The notes under the pieces were generated by a model. The model was not told the DNA's origin, did not search any database, and saw only the letters and a program-made list of their open reading frames with translations. Positions 30,475 through 38,943 of a stretch of 64,000 nucleotides of DNA are shown one piece after another. Source of the DNA: Dyella sedimenti (GTDB lineage Bacteria; Pseudomonadota; Gammaproteobacteria; Xanthomonadales; Rhodanobacteraceae); the NCBI RefSeq assembly GCF_022760995.1, contig NZ_JAKWJO010000002.1, positions 124,001-188,000 of the forward strand. Direction: 5' to 3'. Position 1 is the stretch's first letter. The number at the start of each line of letters is the position of its first letter. The position numbers and the translations under genes are program-made.

Positions 30475-31302
30475 GTGCCCGAACTTCCCGAAGTCGAAAC
30501 CACCCGGCGCGGCATCGCCCCACACCTGCTCGGCCGGCGTGTCACCGGCGTAACGCTGCGCCGCCCCGACCTGCGCTGGCCGATCCCGCCGGAAGTCGGC
30601 GAACTGCTGCCCGGGCAACGCATCCTCGACGTGGAGCGGCGCGCCAAGTACCTGCTGCTGCATACGCAGGCGGGCAGCGCGCTGCTGCACCTGGGCATGA
30701 CCGGCGTGCTGCGGGTGCTGCCGCCGGACGCGCTGGTGGGCAAGCACGACCACGTGGACATCGCCCTGGAACCCACCGCCACCGAGGGACCGCGCGTGCT
30801 GCGCTTCACCGACGCGCGTCGCTTCGGCTGCCTGCTGTGGCAGGCGCCGGGCGAGACGCATGAACTGCTTGCCTCGCTAGGCCCCGAGCCGCTCACCGAC
30901 GATTTCGACGGCGATCTGCTATGGCGCCTGTCGCGCGGACGCACGGCCGCGGTGAAGCTGTTCCTGATGGACAACGCGGTGGTGGTCGGCGTGGGCAACA
31001 TCTACGCCAGCGAGGCGCTGTTCGCGGCCGGCATCGATCCGCGCCGGCCGGCGGGCGAGGTGTCGCGGGCACGCTATGCACGGTTGGCGGCGGAGGTGAA
31101 GCGCATCCTGGCCTGGGCGATCGAGCGGGGTGGCACGACCCTGCGCGATTTCATCAATCCGGATGGGGCGCCGGGGTATTTCTTTCGCGAGTTGCAGGTG
31201 TATGGGCGGGAGGGGGAGGCCTGTCATGCGTGTGGCGCGCAGGTGCGGCAGACGGTGTTGGGGCAGCGGTCGACGTTCTGGTGTGGGCGTTGCCAGCGGT
31301 AA
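30475..31302 (+). CDS. mutM: Formamidopyrimidine-DNA glycosylase (MutM/Fpg)
   Basis: A 275-residue base-excision repair enzyme that removes 8-oxoguanine and opened purines. After Met removal the catalytic Pro1-Glu2 is exposed ([12 protein letters not shown]). The H2TH region ([21 protein letters not shown]) and the C-terminal zinc finger (CHAC..16 residues..CGRC) are complete. The start codon is GTG 30475, fixed by the need for Pro as residue 2. Confidence 0.97.
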   Translation: MPELPEVETTRRGIAPHLLGRRVTGVTLRRPDLRWPIPPEVGELLPGQRILDVERRAKYLLLHTQAGSALLHLGMTGVLRVLPPDALVGKHDHVDIALEPTATEGPRVLRFTDARRFGCLLWQAPGETHELLASLGPEPLTDDFDGDLLWRLSRGRTAAVKLFLMDNAVVVGVGNIYASEALFAAGIDPRRPAGEVSRARYARLAAEVKRILAWAIERGGTTLRDFINPDGAPGYFFRELQVYGREGEACHACGAQVRQTVLGQRSTFWCGRCQR

Positions 31303-31317
31303 CGCCCACGCCCCCCC

Positions 31318-31345
31318 TGTAGGAGCGCACCCTGTGCGCGACCGC
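31318..31345. repeat. GGAGCGCACCC repeat, copy D (single arm)
   Basis: One arm only (TGTAGGAGCGCACCCTGTGC onward), followed by GACCGCCTTTCGCCCC, a tail also seen next to copy E at 57898. It seems to be half of the palindromic element. Confidence 0.75.
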
Positions 31346-31370
31346 CTTTCGCCCCGGTCCGCTCTTGCTC

Positions 31371-31395
31371 GTCATCCCGGCGAAGGCCGGGATCC
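31371..31395. repeat. GTCATCCCGG-CGAAGG-CCGGG repeat
   Basis: CCCGG (31376-31380) and CCGGG (31387-31391) flank CGAAGG. This is a second, unrelated dispersed repeat type common in many proteobacterial genomes, placed directly beside copy D. Confidence 0.65.
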
Positions 31396-31417
31396 CGCGG
31401 CCCCTTACCAAGCCAGC

Positions 31418-32182
31418 TCACTCCGGCCAACGAAACTCCACATACGTATTGTTGAACTGCGGGTCCTCATACCCACCGCCCAGCCGCGCCACCAGCGTCC
31501 CCGGCAATCCATCGGCGTCCAGTTCCTGGCCGTCGCTGAAATGCGCCCCCAGCGCCTCCAGTTCCACCAGGCGTTCGCACAGCAGGCCGGCGCGGTCGCT
31601 GTCGGCTTCGGGCACATCGCGCAGGCTGATGTCCGGGCGGCCGAACTTGCGCAGGCCGCGGGTGTGGATCCAGTAGCGGCCCTTTTGCTCTTCCGCATCG
31701 CGCAGGATCAACAGGTGGTTGCGGATCGGCGCGCCCTCGCGCACCACGAAGCGGCGACGCCATTCGTCGGCGTCATGGAGGCTGAGCGACTGCGGATCGA
31801 GGATGGCGACGCCGCCCACGTCCAGCAGCGCGGCCAGCACGCCGAGGGTGTCGCGCAGGTAGCCGGTGTCGGCGCTGTCCGGAAGGCGGCCGCGGATCAC
31901 CAGCACCTCGGGCGCGTCCAGGGCCTTCCTGTAGGCCTCCGGTGCGTCGTCCTTGAACATGCGGCCCAGGCCGCCCTTGAGCGGATAGCCTTCCCACTGG
32001 CGCAGCGCGCTGTGGTGGTGGCTGGTCAGTTCCACGCCCTCGGGCAGGCCTTCGCTGCCGTAGTCCAGGGAGGGCGCGCGGCCCGGCTGGAACTTGCCGA
32101 ACACGTAGAATTGCAGCAGCACTTCCTCGTTGCTGGGCTGCCAATGCGGGCGCTGCCAGGCGGGAAAGGGAATCTTGGACAT
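31418..32182 (-). CDS. Conserved hypothetical protein, 254 aa
   Basis: A soluble protein with no signal peptide or membrane helix. I do not recognise the family. Visible features: MSKIPFPAWQRPHWQPSNEEV at the start, a Trp/Tyr-rich N-terminal half, VLVIRGRLPDSADTGYLRDTLGVLAALLDVGGVAILDP in the middle (positions about 94-132) and a charged C-terminal half. Codon bias is normal for the window, so it is a real gene. It lies 34 bp downstream of tdk on the same strand and could be co-transcribed with it. Confidence 0.75.
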   Translation of the reverse strand: MSKIPFPAWQRPHWQPSNEEVLLQFYVFGKFQPGRAPSLDYGSEGLPEGVELTSHHHSALRQWEGYPLKGGLGRMFKDDAPEAYRKALDAPEVLVIRGRLPDSADTGYLRDTLGVLAALLDVGGVAILDPQSLSLHDADEWRRRFVVREGAPIRNHLLILRDAEEQKGRYWIHTRGLRKFGRPDISLRDVPEADSDRAGLLCERLVELEALGAHFSDGQELDADGLPGTLVARLGGGYEDPQFNNTYVEFRWPE

Positions 32183-32216
32183 GCGGTTCCTTGGGGTGGT
32201 TGCGAGGGACGCGCCG

Positions 32217-32843
32217 TCACTCGCCCAACGGCAGCACGGGCTGTTGCAGCTCGATCCTGCCGCGGCCTTCCGTGATGTTCTTGAACTCGGCGCGACTCAC
32301 CGAGACATAGCGGTCGTTGCCGCCGATCTCAACCTGCGGGCCCTCGGTCACCGCGCGGCCATGCTCGTCCACGCGCACCACCATGGTGGCCTTGCGGCCG
32401 CTATGGCAGATGGTCTTGATCTCTTCCAGGTCGTCGGCCCAGGCCAGCAGATAGCGGCTGCCTTCGAACAATTCGCCACGAAAATCGGTGCGCAGCCCAT
32501 AGGCCAGCACCGGCACGTTCAACTTGTCCACCACGTCGCTGAGCTGCCAGACCTGCGACTTGCCCAGGAATTGCGCCTCGTCGACGAACACGCAATGCAA
32601 CGGCCCGCGCACGGCCACGTCGGCCTGCACCAGTTCGAACAGGTCCTCGTCCCTACCGAAGCGGCGCGCGTTCGCCTTCAGGCCGATGCGCGAGGCCACC
32701 ACGCCCTCGCCGAAGCGATCGTCCAGCATCGGGGTGAGGATGAGCGTGCGCATGCCGCGCTCGTGGTAGTTGTAGGCGCTCTGCAGCAGGGTGGTGGTCT
32801 TGCCGGCGTTCATCGCCGAGTAATAGAAGTACAGCTTGGCCAT
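32217..32843 (-). CDS. tdk: Thymidine kinase (type II)
   Basis: A 208-residue salvage enzyme that phosphorylates thymidine to dTMP. P-loop SAMNAGKTT is at 9-17, DEAQFL at 88-93, and the substrate lasso [11 protein letters not shown] near 149-159. In E. coli Tdk four residues bind structural zinc (two CxxC/CxxH pairs). Here the first pair reads C146-H-S-G with Ser149 in place of Cys, and the second reads S183-R-A-E, so three of four ligands are missing. The catalytic motifs are intact, so it is presumably an active zinc-free variant. A TACCAT box on the minus strand about 25 bp upstream may be its -10. Confidence 0.94.
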   Translation of the reverse strand: MAKLYFYYSAMNAGKTTTLLQSAYNYHERGMRTLILTPMLDDRFGEGVVASRIGLKANARRFGRDEDLFELVQADVAVRGPLHCVFVDEAQFLGKSQVWQLSDVVDKLNVPVLAYGLRTDFRGELFEGSRYLLAWADDLEEIKTICHSGRKATMVVRVDEHGRAVTEGPQVEIGGNDRYVSVSRAEFKNITEGRGRIELQQPVLPLGE

Positions 32844-32924
32844 AGCGGATCCCGGGAACAGGCGTCCATGGTAGCGCCTGCCGCCGCGGAACCGCCCCCC
32901 ACGAGCGTCGCGACGCGATCCGGG

Positions 32925-33767
32925 TCAGCCTGGTGGCGGAATGTCGTGTGGCGCGGCACCGGCGGGCATCGGCACGATCTCGGGATCGCCCACCTTCACA
33001 TCGCCGCGCAGGGACGACTTGATCGTCCATTCCAGGTCCTTCAACTTGGCATAGGTCTGGACGTCCGTCAGGTTGGCGCTGTAGACCTGGTCAAACCGGT
33101 AGACACCGAACAGGCTCTTGTCGAGCACCGAAGACCCTCCCCGATCACCGAAGAACCCTGGGCCGCTCACGGTGCCGGTCGGCCCCGGCACCAGCACGTT
33201 GCCAATGCCGACATAGCCGGTATGGCTCCCGGTGACCTGGCTGCGGGCCCGGGCCAGCTTCATGTCGAGGCGGTGCAGGCCCTTCTCGTCGGCATACTCG
33301 TCGTAGATCGACTTGCCGATACGCAAGGCTTCGGCGCGCTCCTGCGCGCTGAGCCGGCTCCAGTAGGCTTCGCGCTGAAGGGCCAGGTCGCGGTAACCGC
33401 GGTCGGCGGCCAGGTCCATCCAGGCATAGGCACGCGGCCGATCCACCGCCGTGCCGTCGCCGTTCCAGTACATCGCCGCCAGCAGCGCCTGGGCGGGCTT
33501 GTCGGCATAGCGCGCGGCCTCGAGGAAGAAACCGAGCGCCCGTGTCTTGTCGCCGCCACGATAGGCCTCGATGCCCAGGTCGCGGTAGCGCAGGTCGAGG
33601 TGTTCCCATGCCACGCTGGGAATCGACAGCAACTCATCCTGCGCCTCGATCTGCGTTCGCTGCGCGGGACTGATCGATGCCGCCGAGGGCGGCGCGTCCT
33701 GGGCCGAGGTCGCAAGGCTCGCCAATGCCAGCAGGCTCGTGGCGATCATCCCCTGAATCGCGTGCAT
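32925..33767 (-). CDS. Exported Sel1-like/TPR protein
   Basis: A 280-residue protein with a Sec signal peptide (MHAIQGMIATSLLALASLATSAQ). The middle part has Sel1-type repeats: GIEAYRGGDKTRALGFFLEA followed by MYWNGDGTAVDRPRAYAWMDLAADRG. Sel1 repeats mediate protein-protein contacts. The C-terminal ~110 residues are Gly-rich, then charged, with no known domain. ATG 33767 was chosen because it opens the signal peptide; the longer frame runs into the promoter of rep. Divergent from rep; function unknown. Confidence 0.8.
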   Translation of the reverse strand: MHAIQGMIATSLLALASLATSAQDAPPSAASISPAQRTQIEAQDELLSIPSVAWEHLDLRYRDLGIEAYRGGDKTRALGFFLEAARYADKPAQALLAAMYWNGDGTAVDRPRAYAWMDLAADRGYRDLALQREAYWSRLSAQERAEALRIGKSIYDEYADEKGLHRLDMKLARARSQVTGSHTGYVGIGNVLVPGPTGTVSGPGFFGDRGGSSVLDKSLFGVYRFDQVYSANLTDVQTYAKLKDLEWTIKSSLRGDVKVGDPEIVPMPAGAAPHDIPPPG

Positions 33768-33885
33768 GTCCGTCTCTTTTCCCGTGAAACGACAAAGCGC
33801 TTGGGCCACCATAGCACAAGGGCGGATGGAGGGCCGGAGGCCCTCTGCTACCATCGTGCGCCGCCTCCGCCCCTTGCGCACGCCC

Positions 33886-35865
33886 ATGCTCAATCCCCAA
33901 CAATTGGCCGCCGTCGAACACTGCGACGGTCCGCTGCTGGTACTGGCCGGCGCCGGGTCGGGCAAGACCAGCGTGATCACTCAGAAGATCGCGCACCTGA
34001 TCGCCCGCCGGAAGCTGGCGCCCTCGAAGATCGCCGCCATCACCTTCACCAACAAGGCGGCCAAGGAAATGCGCGAGCGCGTGGCCAAGCTGCTCAGCAG
34101 CGAGGACGCCGCCGCGCTCACCGTGTGCACCTTCCATGCGCTGGGGCTCAAGTTCCTGCAGATCGAGCACGAGCGCGCGGGCCTGCGCAAGGGTTTCTCG
34201 GTGCTCGACGCGGACGACAGCGAGGGCATCATCAAGGAACTGGCGCCCAAGGGCATCAAGCCCGACGTGCTGTTCGGCATCCGCAACCTGATCAGCCGCG
34301 CCAAGAACGGCGGCCTGTCGCCGGAAGAGGCGCTGGCCGCCGCGCGCAGCCCGCGCGAGCTGGACGCGGCCACGATCTATCAGCTCTACCAGCAGCGCCT
34401 GGCCGCGTTCAACGCGGTGGACTTCGACGACCTGATCCGCCTGCCGGTGCGCATCCTGGAAGTCGACGAGGCGTGCCGCACGGCCTGGCGCGAGCGCCTG
34501 CGCTACCTGCTGGTTGACGAGTACCAGGACACCAACGACGCGCAGTACCGCCTGCTGCGCGCCCTGGCGGGCGAGCGCGGCCGCTTCACCTGCGTGGGCG
34601 ACGACGACCAGTCGATCTACGCCTGGCGCGGCGCCAACCCCGAGAACATCGAGCAGCTCGGCAAGGACTGGCCGTCCCTGCGCGTGATCAAGCTGGAGCA
34701 GAACTACCGCTGCGGCAAGCGCATCCTGCGCGCGGCCAACGCGCTGATCGCGCACAACCCGCACGTGCACGTGAAGAAGCTGTGGAGCGAGCATCCGGAA
34801 GGAGCGCCGATCCGCGTACTCGAATGCAGGGACAACGAGCACGAGGCCGAGCGCGTGGCCGCCATCGCCACGACGCTGGCCGAGAAGCACAAGGCGCGCT
34901 GGCACGACATCGCCATCCTCTACCGTGGCAATTTCCAGGCGCGACCGCTGGAAAAGGCGCTGCGCCTGGCGCGCGTGCCCTACCACTTGTCCGGCGCGTT
35001 GAGCTTCCTCGACCGCGCCGAGGTGAAGGACCTGCTGTGCTACCTGCGCCTGCTGACCAATCCCAGCGATGACGCCGCGTTCCTGCGCGTGGTCAACGTG
35101 CCCAAGCGCGAGATCGGCGCCACCACGCTGGAGAAGCTGGGCCAGATCGCGCAGACCCGCCACGCGCCCTTGCTGGAGGCGGCGCGCAGCGATGCCGTGC
35201 TGCGCCAGCTGACCCCACGCCCCGCCGCCGCGCTGGCCTCCTTCACCACGCTGATGGACGAATTGCGCAGCGCCTCGCTGCACCAGAGCGCGGCCGACCT
35301 GGTCGACACCGTGCTGCAGCGCACCGGCTATGCCGGGCACATCGCCGCCAGCACCACCGATCCCGCGCTGCGCGAGCGCCGCCTGGGCAACCTGCGCGAG
35401 CTGGCCGACTGGTTCCGCGCCATGCAGCGCAGCGACAGCACCACCGGCGACCTGGCCGCCCAGCTGGCCTTGCTCACCCATGCCGACCGCGACGAGCCCG
35501 GCAACGCCGTGCGCATGATGACGATGCACGCGGCCAAGGGCCTGGAGTTCCGCTTCGTCTTCATCGTCGGCTGCGAGGAAGGCACATTGCCGCACGACGG
35601 CGCCATCGACGAGGGACGCATCGATGAGGAACGCCGCCTGATGTACGTGGGCATCACCCGAGCCAAGGAGATGCTCACCCTGTCGTGGTCGTCCAAGAGC
35701 AAGCGCTACGGCGAGGTGCACAGCAACCAGCCCAGCCGCTTCCTGCACGAGCTGCCGCAGGACGACCTGCACTGGCAAGGCAAGGACCCGGACGCGGACA
35801 AGGAAGTGGTGCGCGAGACGGCCGAATCGCACCTGGCGAAGATCGCCGCCATGCTGGCGGGCTGA
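33886..35865 (+). CDS. rep: ATP-dependent DNA helicase Rep
   Basis: A 659-residue UvrD/Rep-family superfamily 1A helicase, close to E. coli Rep in length. The start LNPQQLAAVEHCDGPLLVLAG leads to Walker A GAGSGKT. ITFTNKAAKEMRERV, motif II VDEYQDTN, DDQSIYAWRGA, motif V MMTMHAAKGLEF and motif VI RRLMYVGITRAK are all present. It unwinds 3'-5', clears proteins ahead of replication forks and restarts stalled forks. ATG 33886 is fixed by homology; the preceding 120 bp of open frame contain the promoter (TACCAT at 33849). bluB follows after 5 bp. Confidence 0.95.
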   Translation: MLNPQQLAAVEHCDGPLLVLAGAGSGKTSVITQKIAHLIARRKLAPSKIAAITFTNKAAKEMRERVAKLLSSEDAAALTVCTFHALGLKFLQIEHERAGLRKGFSVLDADDSEGIIKELAPKGIKPDVLFGIRNLISRAKNGGLSPEEALAAARSPRELDAATIYQLYQQRLAAFNAVDFDDLIRLPVRILEVDEACRTAWRERLRYLLVDEYQDTNDAQYRLLRALAGERGRFTCVGDDDQSIYAWRGANPENIEQLGKDWPSLRVIKLEQNYRCGKRILRAANALIAHNPHVHVKKLWSEHPEGAPIRVLECRDNEHEAERVAAIATTLAEKHKARWHDIAILYRGNFQARPLEKALRLARVPYHLSGALSFLDRAEVKDLLCYLRLLTNPSDDAAFLRVVNVPKREIGATTLEKLGQIAQTRHAPLLEAARSDAVLRQLTPRPAAALASFTTLMDELRSASLHQSAADLVDTVLQRTGYAGHIAASTTDPALRERRLGNLRELADWFRAMQRSDSTTGDLAAQLALLTHADRDEPGNAVRMMTMHAAKGLEFRFVFIVGCEEGTLPHDGAIDEGRIDEERRLMYVGITRAKEMLTLSWSSKSKRYGEVHSNQPSRFLHELPQDDLHWQGKDPDADKEVVRETAESHLAKIAAMLAG

Positions 35866-35870
35866 GCGCG

Positions 35871-36584
35871 ATGAGCGAACACGCCTTTTCCGAAGAACAG
35901 CGCGCCGGGCTCTATCGCGCCATCCACGAGCGGCGCGATGTGCGCTCGCAGTTCCTGCCCGATCCCATTCCCGTGGACGTGCTGGCCCGGCTGCTGCGCG
36001 CCGCGCACCATGCGCCCTCGGTCGGCTTCATGCAGCCGTGGGACTTCATCCTTATCGACCGCCCGTCCACCAGGCAGGCGGTGAAGGCGCTGTACGAACG
36101 CGCCAACACGCAGGCCGCGGACCGCTTCGAGGGCGAGCGCGCGGCGCTGTACCGGCGACTGAAGCTCGAAGGCATCCTCGACAGCCCCATCAACCTGTGC
36201 ATCACCTGCGACCGTACGCGCGGTGGACCGCACGTGCTGGGGCGCAACACCATGCTGGACGCCGACCTGTTCAGCACCTGCCTGGCGGTGCAGAACCTGT
36301 GGCTCGCCGCGCGCGCCGAGGGCATCGGCGTGGGCTGGGTCAGCATCGTCGACCCCGGCGAACTGGCCGGGCTGCTGGGCCTGCCCGCCCACGTGGTGCC
36401 GGTGGCCTACCTGTGCCTGGGCTACGTCAGCCAGTTCCTCGCCCGTCCCGAACTGGAAACCGCCGGCTGGCGCGCACGCCTGCCGCTGGCGGAGCTGATG
36501 CACGGCAACCATTGGGACGAGCCGCTGGCCGACGGCCCGCTGCTGGACGCCGTGCGCGCCACCGGCGCCGAGCCGCCTGGCTGA
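35871..36584 (+). CDS. bluB: 5,6-dimethylbenzimidazole synthase (BluB)
   Basis: A 237-residue nitroreductase-fold protein with the BluB signature RRDVRSQFLPDPIPVDVLARLL and AAHHAPSVGFMQPWDFI. It also has TCDRTRGGPHVLGR and the NLWLAARAEGIGVGWVSI segment. BluB cannibalises FMNH2 with O2 to make 5,6-dimethylbenzimidazole, the lower ligand of vitamin B12. No other cobalamin gene is in this window. The start lies 5 bp after the rep stop, so it is probably co-transcribed with rep. Confidence 0.9.
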   Translation: MSEHAFSEEQRAGLYRAIHERRDVRSQFLPDPIPVDVLARLLRAAHHAPSVGFMQPWDFILIDRPSTRQAVKALYERANTQAADRFEGERAALYRRLKLEGILDSPINLCITCDRTRGGPHVLGRNTMLDADLFSTCLAVQNLWLAARAEGIGVGWVSIVDPGELAGLLGLPAHVVPVAYLCLGYVSQFLARPELETAGWRARLPLAELMHGNHWDEPLADGPLLDAVRATGAEPPG

Positions 36585-36588
36585 ACGA

Positions 36589-37617
36589 TCAGATCAGCCG
36601 CTCGGCCTCCAGCTCGCTCTTGAGGTAGGCGTAGTAGATCGGCCCCGCGATCAATCCCGGCAGGCCGAAGGCCGCCTCCATCACCAGCATCGCCACCAGC
36701 AGCTCCCAGGCGCGGGCGCGGATCTGCCCGCCGACGATGCGCGCGTTGAGGAAGTATTCGAGCTTGTGGATCAGGATCAGGAAGCCCAGCGCGGCCACGC
36801 CCACGCCCAGCGAGATCGACAGGCCGGCGATGGTGATGGCGGTGTTGGAGATGAGGTTGCCGATCACCGGCAGCAGGCCGACCACGAAGGTAACCACCAC
36901 CAGGGTCTTGGCCAGCGGCACGTGGATGTCCATCAGCGGCAGCACGCCAAGCAGGAAAATCGCGGTGAACACCGTGTTGAGCAGCGAGATCTTGATCTGC
37001 GCGAACACGATGTTGTGGAACGCCTCGGCCAGGCGCTGCGCGCGCAGGCCCAGCGCGGTGGCCAGCGGGCCCACCTGGTGCGCCGGGCGTGCCCGGCTCA
37101 GCGCCACGATGGCGCCCAGCACCATGCCGATCAGGATGTGCACGAATACCCGCGCCGCCTCCTTGCCGATGGTCTGCAGGCTGACCGAATGCCTGCGGGT
37201 CAGCTCCATCGCCATCATGCGCAGGTCGTCCACCGTGTCGGGCAGCCAGCCCACCACGGCGGCGGGCAGTTGCTCGCGAGCCTTCTCCACCAGCGGCATC
37301 AGCTGTTCCTGCCACAGCACCTCGGGGTTGCCGATCTCGTTGCGCAGGAAGCTCACCGCGCTGAGGATCAGCAGCACCAGCAGCCCTACCACGATGGCCG
37401 CGAGCACGGCCACCACCAGCACGCGCGCGCGGTCGCTGGGCACGCGCTTGCCCAGCAACGGCGCGGTGGACTGCACCAGTTCATAGACCAGCAGGCCGGC
37501 GAACAGGGCCGGCAGCAGGTGCAGCCCCAGCACCAGCGCCAGCGTGGCGCCGGCCAGCACATAGCTGGTCAGGCGGACGGCGAACGACGGCGGGCGGATC
37601 GGCGAATGGGATTCCAT
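36589..37617 (-). CDS. AI-2E family membrane transporter (PerM/TqsA-like)
   Basis: A 342-residue integral membrane protein with about 8 helices in the AI-2E pattern: two N-terminal pairs, a long amphipathic extracytoplasmic middle region (LMPLVEKAREQLPAAVVGWL), then the conserved C-terminal bundle (VVGLLPVIGNLISNTAITIAGL and FLNARIVGGQIRARAWELL). Family members export autoinducer-2 or act as sodium/proton antiporters; which applies here is unknown. It converges on bluB with 4 bp between stops and is divergent from the acid phosphatase gene. Confidence 0.88.
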   Translation of the reverse strand: MESHSPIRPPSFAVRLTSYVLAGATLALVLGLHLLPALFAGLLVYELVQSTAPLLGKRVPSDRARVLVVAVLAAIVVGLLVLLILSAVSFLRNEIGNPEVLWQEQLMPLVEKAREQLPAAVVGWLPDTVDDLRMMAMELTRRHSVSLQTIGKEAARVFVHILIGMVLGAIVALSRARPAHQVGPLATALGLRAQRLAEAFHNIVFAQIKISLLNTVFTAIFLLGVLPLMDIHVPLAKTLVVVTFVVGLLPVIGNLISNTAITIAGLSISLGVGVAALGFLILIHKLEYFLNARIVGGQIRARAWELLVAMLVMEAAFGLPGLIAGPIYYAYLKSELEAERLI

Positions 37618-37756
37618 GCAAGTTCATGCGTCCAGTCAGGGCAGCCCGAGTCTGTCAGCAGACCGTGACACCTACCAGCCCCGAGCGCAGGATCGACACG
37701 GCCCTGTCGTAAACTTGTCCGATCCTGATCGTTCTGTCTCATACGGGAATCCCTTC

Positions 37757-38659
37757 ATGTCCGTTCGCCTGCCGGCGGCTCTTGCCGCCCTGGTCCTGCT
37801 TGCCGGTTGCTCCACCCAGCCCGCCAAGGCGCCCGCCGCCCCCACCGCTCAGACGCCGCCGCCCGCCGCCGCAGCGGCGCCAGCCACGCCGGCCGACGAC
37901 AACCTCAACGCGGTGGCCTGGACCCAGACCGCGATCGAGCACGACCTGATCTACCTGCAGACCTACCGCGACGCCGAGTCGCGCCTGCTGGCCGCCCTGG
38001 CGGACCCCACCTGGGACGCCCTGCCCAAAGACGACCGCGTCGCCCCCATCCAGGGCCTGAAGCCTGCGGTGGTGCTGGACATCGACGAGACCGTGCTGGA
38101 CAACTCGCCCTACCAGGCCCGCCTGGTGAAGAGCGGCGGCGAATACAACGAGGCCGACTGGGCTGCCTGGTGCAACGAGCAGCGCGCCCGCGCCCTGCCC
38201 GGCGTGGTGGAGTTCACCCAGTTCGCCGCCAAGCACGGCATCGCGGTGATCTATATCTCCAACCGCGCCAAGGACCTGGACCAGGTCACCCTGGCCAACC
38301 TGCGCAAGGAAGGCCTGCCGGTGTCGGGACCGGATGCCTTCCTGGGCCTGGGCACCTTCGTCGAGGATTGCGAGCAGGTCGGCACCGAGAAGGGCTGCCG
38401 CCGCCAGCTGATCAGCCGCAAATACCGCGTCCTGATGCAATTTGGCGACCAGATCGGCGATTTTGCCAGCGTATTGGCCAATAATGCCGAGGGTCGCGAG
38501 AAGGCCATGGCGCCTTACATGGGCTGGATCGGCACCCGCTGGTTCGTGCTGCCCAACCCCACCTATGGTGCCTGGGAGCCGGCCTTGTTCAATAATGACT
38601 GGACGGCCCCGCGCGAGGAGCGCCGCCGGCAGAAGATTCAATCGCTGCGTTACAACTAA
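37757..38659 (+). CDS. Class C acid phosphatase, lipoprotein e(P4) family
   Basis: A 300-residue lipoprotein: signal MSVRLPAALAALVLLAGC with Cys18, then a Pro/Ala-rich tether. The HAD core has DIDETVLDNSPYQ (two catalytic Asp), YISNR and the final acidic motif in FGDQIGDFA. Family members such as Haemophilus e(P4) release phosphate from nucleotides (including NMN) at the outer membrane. ATG 37757 starts the lipoprotein signal. An AT-rich 3' region with a strong terminator at 38797 follows. Confidence 0.92.
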   Translation: MSVRLPAALAALVLLAGCSTQPAKAPAAPTAQTPPPAAAAAPATPADDNLNAVAWTQTAIEHDLIYLQTYRDAESRLLAALADPTWDALPKDDRVAPIQGLKPAVVLDIDETVLDNSPYQARLVKSGGEYNEADWAAWCNEQRARALPGVVEFTQFAAKHGIAVIYISNRAKDLDQVTLANLRKEGLPVSGPDAFLGLGTFVEDCEQVGTEKGCRRQLISRKYRVLMQFGDQIGDFASVLANNAEGREKAMAPYMGWIGTRWFVLPNPTYGAWEPALFNNDWTAPREERRRQKIQSLRYN

Positions 38660-38710
38660 TTCAATCAATAAGTTGCGTGCTTATATCTAAAGTATTGCCT
38701 TAACTTTAAC

Positions 38711-38830
38711 GGGGAAGTAAGATCTTCCCCGCCAACACCTGCTGACCTTGATAATTCCGCAGGCAAGGCCATTTCCCTTCCGGCACTGCCGGATTACCCC
38801 GCGAGGCCAACGCCCGCGGGGTTTTCTTTT
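38711..38830 (+). ncRNA. Candidate small RNA or long 3' UTR
   Basis: After an AT-rich block (38660-38710, about the lowest GC in the window), a 7-bp hairpin GGGGAAG-TAAGAT-CTTCCCC begins at 38711. A structured stretch follows and ends in a clear intrinsic terminator. The segment is not coding. It could be an independent transcript starting near 38711 or the processed 3' end of the acid phosphatase message. It does not match 6S, SRP, tmRNA or RNase P by eye. Confidence 0.3.
38797..38830 (+). terminator. Intrinsic terminator CCCCGCG / CGCGGGG + TTTTCTTTT
   Basis: A 7-bp GC stem (38797-38803 with 38815-38821) with an 11-base loop, followed by TTTTCTTTT. It ends the acid phosphatase transcript or the candidate small RNA. 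Confidence 0.88.
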
Positions 38831-38943
38831 GCGCTGACACACAGCCTGGTCGTCCGGCTCTTGTTCACGCCAAGCTCACGCCCTTACCCTCCCGGTGGCC
38901 GCCCCGGCCCCTAAGGGCCACGGGCATTACCTGTCGAGACCCC

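Noticed and set aside
16891..31345. CRISPR array
   Set aside because: The repeated GGAGCGCACCC units are thousands of bases apart, palindromic and without regular spacers; no cas gene is present.
33768..33885. N-terminal extension of Rep starting near 33766
   Set aside because: The extension is not Rep-like, overlaps a hairpin and a TACCAT -10-like box, and the family starts at LNPQQ directly after ATG 33886.
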